The notes below the pieces were generated by a model, which was given only the letters and a program-made list of their open reading frames with translations, was not told the origin of the DNA and did not search any database. The translations under genes and the position numbers were made by a program. From Paramarasmius palmivorus (lineage: Eukaryota > Basidiomycota > Agaricomycetes > Agaricales > Marasmiaceae), in assembly GCA_037176845.1 (NCBI GenBank), contig JAYKXP010000053.1, positions 310,001 through 374,000 on the forward strand: a DNA stretch of 64,000 nucleotides, in the 5' to 3' direction. Shown here one piece after another: positions 59,232-64,000 of the stretch (position 1 is its first letter; each line of letters starts with the position of its first letter).

Positions 59232-62200
59232 ATGTCGAGTATACCACCACCGCCGTCCAGCATCCGAGGATCTACCGGCATACCAACTCTCCCTTCCAAT
59301 CCACTTTTTACACATAATTTTGGTGCTCAAAGTTTACAAACTCCTTTAACAAATCATCAACCTGTTCCTCACACACCGTCTAATGGACGTACAACGTTTA
59401 TACCACGCTCAGGACCGCCGTTGCGGCCAAATTACTCATCTCGCATACCTGCTTCCGGTTCGAATACAACTTTTGTTCAGTCTCATACTGTACCTTTTGA
59501 TGATCCTACGACTTTTGTTCAGTCTCATACTGTACCTTTTGATGATCCTACACATCCTCCTCATTCTTCTCTTAATGTGCCGGGTTATTTTCCTCTTGCT
59601 CATGGACCATATTCCTCGTTTCCGCAACCGAGTACTCAAGGTATTCCGAGTTCGGTTTCGGAGGGATTTAGGCAATATCCTCCTCATCTTCCTCACACAA
59701 GTCATCAGACTGAGCAGGATCATTATATGGAATCTCATTCCCAAGAATTTGATCCATATGCCGGTCTTGAACAGAATCAAACTCCACCTAGGACTCAGGC
59801 CAGTTCTCATCAACGACCAACCCCTGGTAGTCGAGACAAGGATTTACCTGATGTACCTCCGGAGGATGGTTCGCGACATGTGCCGAGTCGACAGTCGCAT
59901 GTCGATGGTTCTGAGGATTATCGTGCGCATAGTCGCCGTGATTCTATCGTTGAACCAGTCATTGAGGAGGTTCCCACTGCTGTTCCTGATTCTCGTTATC
60001 GTGCTTCACATTATAATCATCAGTTCTCGCATAATCCTCATCCTCATATGACACCAGGAATGGGGGTGTACCATCCCTTTCCTTATCAGTTTCACATGCC
60101 GCAACCCTTTGGGGGACAAATACCGTCATACCAAAATGTCAACCCAATGGTTGGTGGCCATGTTCCGTTTCATTTTAATCAGTTTTCTATGGCACCTACA
60201 ATGTTTCCAAACTTAATTCCTTATCCTTCTTGGTCCCATCATCCACATACTGCACCTTCTGCTCCTACTGCACCACATACTGCACCTTCTGCCCCTACTG
60301 CACCACATGCTCCTCCATATGCTCCTCCACATCCACCTGCTCCTCCGCCTGTTCCTCCAGTACATCAACCATTGCATCCTTCTACCATACAATCTTCTTC
60401 GAGTGTTGCGAATTCTTCTACTTCGATTCCATCTATACCTACTGTTACATCCATTCCAATTCTAAAAGGAAGGGAGAACTGGTCAACCTGGTACGAATCG
60501 GCGACGACATTAGTCTCAAATGTTGGTCTATACACGCATATCTGCGATCCGCCACTCAATGCTTCCGCATCTGCCTACAATCCTCATGTCATTCCCGTTC
60601 ATTCCCCGCCACTGTCTGTGGATTCACCACCCGAAGATCATGCTCGATATGATACGTTTTGGGCTCGTGACAGAGTTGCCTCGCACATATTGGTTTCTCG
60701 TCTTGACCCAGGTATCGCCGATCTTCTACCACCCATGTTCCATCCTATCACATTGCAGCCTCGCTCGGCTCGGGATGTCCTTCATACCCTCCGTCGTCAC
60801 TACGGAGTTGGAGATTATGCTCAGGCATGTCTACTGAAAGACCAACTATGGTCGAAGGCACCCAGAAATGGGGATATCCTTAAATATGTCATGACGTGGC
60901 GACAGGACTTGAACTTGCTACGTTCGGCAAACTATGACATTCCATGGGCTGAAGCGATCAAACGTTTCGTTGATTTGCTTCCCACTGGTGGCATGTGGGA
61001 TCAACTACGTTATAATACGTGGCGGACGCTAAATGAACGCGCAACGACCTTCGATCGTGGTTCATTCGAGCAATTGGCCGATGATGTTCTCAAGCTTCAT
61101 TCCCACATCTCTTCCTTTCAACGAACTCGAGAATCTGTGTACTCCCACTCCAATACAGCGAATCGTACGCGGTTCCATTCGCGTGGGGGTGACTCGTCGT
61201 CGTCCACAGCCAAGGACGGTGAGAAATCGCAGACTCAAGCTAATCGTCCAGAACGAGTTCCACCTTCCAAACCCAACATTCCCAATCATCACAACCCCAA
61301 TATTTCTTCACGCCCACAAGCACACCTTGCGTCGAATATGGACACAGTAGAGCATGAATCCCCACCAGAGTCAAATCATTATGAAGACCCCATTGATACA
61401 AATGTAGCTGTCGATATGCACGATAATGAAACAGAGCATGACGGTTATTCGATGGTGCCACCGGAAATTGAACCGGGATGGCTAATGAGTCTTCTCCTCG
61501 ACAATCCGATGGTTCTAGCAGTAATGCAGAAACCGACCTCGGTCATTCTCGACTCTGGTAGCTCTAAACATCTGATTATTGATCGGCGACTATTCTGGGA
61601 CTTTGACCAGAGTAAGCGCTTGTCCATAGGGACAGCCAATTGTGGGACATTGGAAACTTATGGGAAGGGCATGGTGAAGATTAGGGTTAAGGACATTCGC
61701 ACACCTGGGAAGTCATTCGTCATCCAACTCGAGGATGCTCATTACGCGCCAGATTGCCCTATCAATTTGATGTCGTTTGGGTCATTTCTTGAATCTGGGA
61801 TGCGAATGTATTACGATGGGAATGATGGGAGAATTTACATGAAGAAACCATCTCCGAGTGTATTTGGAGTAAAGCTCATACACCGACTCCTTATCATTGA
61901 ATGTGAATTCATTGCACCACCTTCAAATGATGCACAATCAGCGCCGCCATCCATGTCATTGGCTCTTTTTCCAATACCTAGCAATGACTACCTAGACCAT
62001 AAGGCACTGCCGGCCTACATTAAACGACCACATGATCGAGACTTAGCCCATGACAGACTTGGACATCCGGGAAGGTTGATTGTAGACTCCGTATTGGCCG
62101 GAAAATGTGGTACAGGAATGGAAGACTTCTCCAGAGCTCCTCAGGATAAGCTCCACAGATGCGACTCGTGCGTTGAAGGAAAGGAAGCTCAAAAGCCATA

Positions 62201-64000
62201 CGACACTCCAGGAAACCGTGCGACAAGACCACTTGAGCTCGTACACACGGATACTTGCGGACCTTTCCCTATTACATCTCCTCACGGTAATTCATACTTC
62301 CAATACCTACTCGATGACTACACACACACGCCGAGTGTGGTGTTCATGCGAGATCGTAGTCAAGTACCGAATGCCATCAAAAAGGTATTGATACGATGGG
62401 AAGTAGTGATGGAGAACAAGGTCCGTGAAATCAGATTCGACGGTTCTGGGGAACAATCAGAGACAGGCCTACTTCAATGGTACGAAGAACGAGGTATTGG
62501 GATCCAGGTCACAGCACCGTATGCACACAGTCAAGGAGGCAAAGTTGAGCGCGGCATTCGAACTCTTGAAGATGATTGCCACGTTCTCCTTGCGTGGGCA
62601 AATCTTCCACTCACCTTTTGGGAAGATGCCATACGCACAGCGTGTTACACACGTTATCGACTTCCGTGTGCTGGTTTACCTCCACACACGTCTCCGTTTG
62701 AGATGGTAACCAGGACGAAACCCAACTACAGCTCTTGGCGTCCCTTCGGATGTCGATGCTGGGTTGCCATACCACCAGAACTATTGCGTAAAGGAAGTCC
62801 ACGCCGATTTGAAGCAATCTTCGTCGGTTATGAAGAAGGTCGCATAGGTTGGCGAGTGCGTGACCTATATGGACGGTATCGGTTTTCACGAGATGTGGTC
62901 TTTGATGAGAACGTACCGGGTTACATGGGAAGAGTGCCCGACGAATACTATGCACCTATCCCTAATGGCCAACCCAAGTCTCAAGGAGTGGACAATCTCC
63001 CGGTTTCCCCTCTGGATGTTACACCAGCAGTGACACCAGATAATGTACCTGATGATGATCTTCCAGTTCGACCTAAACCAACCCGCGAAGTCGATGTCCA
63101 TCAACTGCCTGCACGTCCGAGGCGAACACGTGAAGCTACAGCAAAGGGTAAACAATGGCAAGCAGACATTATTGCCCGGGATCTTCATAGAGAAGAGTTA
63201 CGACGACGTCGGAATGGGGGTGCCAATGTAGCTCAACTAGCCCATTTGTTTGCCAGTACACTTCCAGCATTCGTTGCTACAGAATCCTTGATTGATGAAC
63301 TACAGTCCCCAAATGACATCACGCTGCATTCCATGGAGACGGAAGCAATTCAGACGGAGATTAATTATATTGATCATCCGGAACGCTCCTCTGGATTTGC
63401 CTTGGTCGCGTCATCTCGAACATCCCGGGACTTTGACCTCAGTAAAGCCCCGGACAATTTCTGGGAAGCTAGGGCACGCTCTGATATTGAGAAGTGGAAG
63501 GAAGCTGAGAAAGAGGAGTTGGATAGCCTCAATCGATTGGGCGTCTTCAAGGAGACACGCTTACCAGAGGGACGAACAGCCGTGGGTCTTAGATGGGTAT
63601 ATACCATCAAGCATGATGGGCGATATAAGGCACGTCTTGTTGCCCAGGGTTTCAGTCAACGACCGGGAGACTACGGGAACACATACGCACCTGTAGCGAG
63701 AATGACAAGCATTCGTATTATCATTGCTCGAGCCACAAAGCATGACTATGAATTGTTTGTCTTCGATTTCAAGACTGCCTTCTTGAACTCGCCGCTGTCG
63801 GAAACCGTTTACTGCAAGCAGATTCCTGGGTACACCCTTTCCGATAAAACCATTGTCTACATTCTTCTACGTGCCATTTACGGTCTCAAACAGGCATCGG
63901 CTGAATGGTACCGTACTCTCTGGGAATTTCTCAGGAAATTGGGTTTCTTACGTTGTGGTGTGGACAATGCTGTGTTCTATTGTCGATGGAAGGTACCTCC
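59232..64000 (+). CDS. Ty1/copia retrotransposon gag-pol polyprotein (open at the window end)
   Basis: A single open frame of ~1590 codons runs off the right edge. The order is that of copia: a Pro/Ser/His-rich leader; gag (PILKGRENWSTWYESATTLV); protease (SVILDSGSSKHLI, active site DSG); GAG-pre-integrase zinc motif (HDRLGHPGRL ... RCDSCVEGKEA); integrase (LVHTDTCGPFPI; DGSGEQSETG; APYAHSQGGKVERGIRTLE); and reverse transcriptase (LRWVYTIKHDGRYKARLVAQ; FVFDFKTAFLNSPL; IYGLKQASAEWY). Catalytic YVDD, RNase H and the 3' LTR lie outside. A TGA at 59208-59210 precedes in the same frame, so the polyprotein may once have started further upstream; I take ATG 59232. No CCHC zinc knuckle is visible in gag. 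The intact frame suggests recent activity, unlike the decayed elements to its left. Confidence 0.93.
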   Translation, partial: MSSIPPPPSSIRGSTGIPTLPSNPLFTHNFGAQSLQTPLTNHQPVPHTPSNGRTTFIPRSGPPLRPNYSSRIPASGSNTTFVQSHTVPFDDPTTFVQSHTVPFDDPTHPPHSSLNVPGYFPLAHGPYSSFPQPSTQGIPSSVSEGFRQYPPHLPHTSHQTEQDHYMESHSQEFDPYAGLEQNQTPPRTQASSHQRPTPGSRDKDLPDVPPEDGSRHVPSRQSHVDGSEDYRAHSRRDSIVEPVIEEVPTAVPDSRYRASHYNHQFSHNPHPHMTPGMGVYHPFPYQFHMPQPFGGQIPSYQNVNPMVGGHVPFHFNQFSMAPTMFPNLIPYPSWSHHPHTAPSAPTAPHTAPSAPTAPHAPPYAPPHPPAPPPVPPVHQPLHPSTIQSSSSVANSSTSIPSIPTVTSIPILKGRENWSTWYESATTLVSNVGLYTHICDPPLNASASAYNPHVIPVHSPPLSVDSPPEDHARYDTFWARDRVASHILVSRLDPGIADLLPPMFHPITLQPRSARDVLHTLRRHYGVGDYAQACLLKDQLWSKAPRNGDILKYVMTWRQDLNLLRSANYDIPWAEAIKRFVDLLPTGGMWDQLRYNTWRTLNERATTFDRGSFEQLADDVLKLHSHISSFQRTRESVYSHSNTANRTRFHSRGGDSSSSTAKDGEKSQTQANRPERVPPSKPNIPNHHNPNISSRPQAHLASNMDTVEHESPPESNHYEDPIDTNVAVDMHDNETEHDGYSMVPPEIEPGWLMSLLLDNPMVLAVMQKPTSVILDSGSSKHLIIDRRLFWDFDQSKRLSIGTANCGTLETYGKGMVKIRVKDIRTPGKSFVIQLEDAHYAPDCPINLMSFGSFLESGMRMYYDGNDGRIYMKKPSPSVFGVKLIHRLLIIECEFIAPPSNDAQSAPPSMSLALFPIPSNDYLDHKALPAYIKRPHDRDLAHDRLGHPGRLIVDSVLAGKCGTGMEDFSRAPQDKLHRCDSCVEGKEAQKPYDTPGNRATRPLELVHTDTCGPFPITSPHGNSYFQYLLDDYTHTPSVVFMRDRSQVPNAIKKVLIRWEVVMENKVREIRFDGSGEQSETGLLQWYEERGIGIQVTAPYAHSQGGKVERGIRTLEDDCHVLLAWANLPLTFWEDAIRTACYTRYRLPCAGLPPHTSPFEMVTRTKPNYSSWRPFGCRCWVAIPPELLRKGSPRRFEAIFVGYEEGRIGWRVRDLYGRYRFSRDVVFDENVPGYMGRVPDEYYAPIPNGQPKSQGVDNLPVSPLDVTPAVTPDNVPDDDLPVRPKPTREVDVHQLPARPRRTREATAKGKQWQADIIARDLHREELRRRRNGGANVAQLAHLFASTLPAFVATESLIDELQSPNDITLHSMETEAIQTEINYIDHPERSSGFALVASSRTSRDFDLSKAPDNFWEARARSDIEKWKEAEKEELDSLNRLGVFKETRLPEGRTAVGLRWVYTIKHDGRYKARLVAQGFSQRPGDYGNTYAPVARMTSIRIIIARATKHDYELFVFDFKTAFLNSPLSETVYCKQIPGYTLSDKTIVYILLRAIYGLKQASAEWYRTLWEFLRKLGFLRCGVDNAVFYCRWKVP
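59469..59552 (+). repeat. In-frame 42-bp tandem duplication in the copia leader
   Basis: The 42-bp unit starting ACTTTTGTTCAGTCTCATAC at 59469 is repeated immediately at 59511 with one difference, duplicating TTFVQSHTVPFDDP in the polyprotein. A second low-complexity duplication encoding HTAPSAPTAP lies near 60246-60308. Confidence 0.9.

Noticed and set aside
59383..60051. Plus-strand frame beginning MDVQRLYHAQD and the antisense frame at 59436-59813
   Set aside because: Both overlap the copia polyprotein in other frames and are rich in Leu/Ile/Arg from low-complexity shadows.

Overview
The window reads as nuclear DNA of a mushroom-forming basidiomycete (Agaricomycete). Evidence: dense genes on both strands, split by many 45-65 bp GT-AG introns; housekeeping genes with fungal architecture (KOG1, SMC3, DEF1-like, SUV3, PCT1); and transposon proteins typical of Agaricomycetes (DUF6589-type and Plavaka-type proteins, a copia element). 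I derived exon structures by hand from splice signals and reading-frame continuity. Most joins close exactly in frame.

Layout. 1-25.3 kb is a rearranged, repeat-rich arm. It holds two paralogous C2H2 zinc-finger genes (1-757 and 16408-17229), a satellite-like array with a ~350 bp period (3.85-6.44 kb), a DEF1-like gene divergent from a rhodanese/dual-specificity-phosphatase gene, an unrecognised 308-aa gene, and the intact cohesin gene SMC3 (21.3-25.3 kb). A truncated copy of the SMC3 3' end (13.5-14.2 kb) is fused to a fragment of the DEF1-like gene. Shared flanks indicate an old segmental duplication. 25.7-42.5 kb is a compact conserved block: mS33, SUV3, KOG1/raptor, CSN3, DIB1/DIM1, thioredoxin reductase, choline-phosphate cytidylyltransferase, an F-box gene and ribosomal protein eL8. 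These genes are ordinary housekeeping neighbours and do not form one pathway.

42.7-52.8 kb is the most interesting feature: a 10,096 bp terminal-inverted-repeat transposon inserted just after the eL8 gene. It is flanked by a perfect 9-bp target duplication and carries two convergent genes, a RecQ-like helicase and a DUF6589-type protein. It was later hit by two nested insertions that can be excised on paper using their own target duplications: a hAT-like non-autonomous element (8-bp duplication) and an LTR-like element (6-bp duplication). 53.4-58.7 kb holds three more decayed genes, the last being the N-terminal part of a Plavaka-type protein. From ~58.7 kb to the window end runs a Ty1/copia retrotransposon with a long gag-pol frame that leaves the window in reverse transcriptase.

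The decayed genes from 45 to 58 kb carry 12 in-frame stops, all TGA or TAA and none TAG. Each is explainable by one C-to-T change (CGA or CAA codon), which points to RIP-like or methyl-cytosine deamination damage. I saw no tRNA, rRNA or CRISPR.
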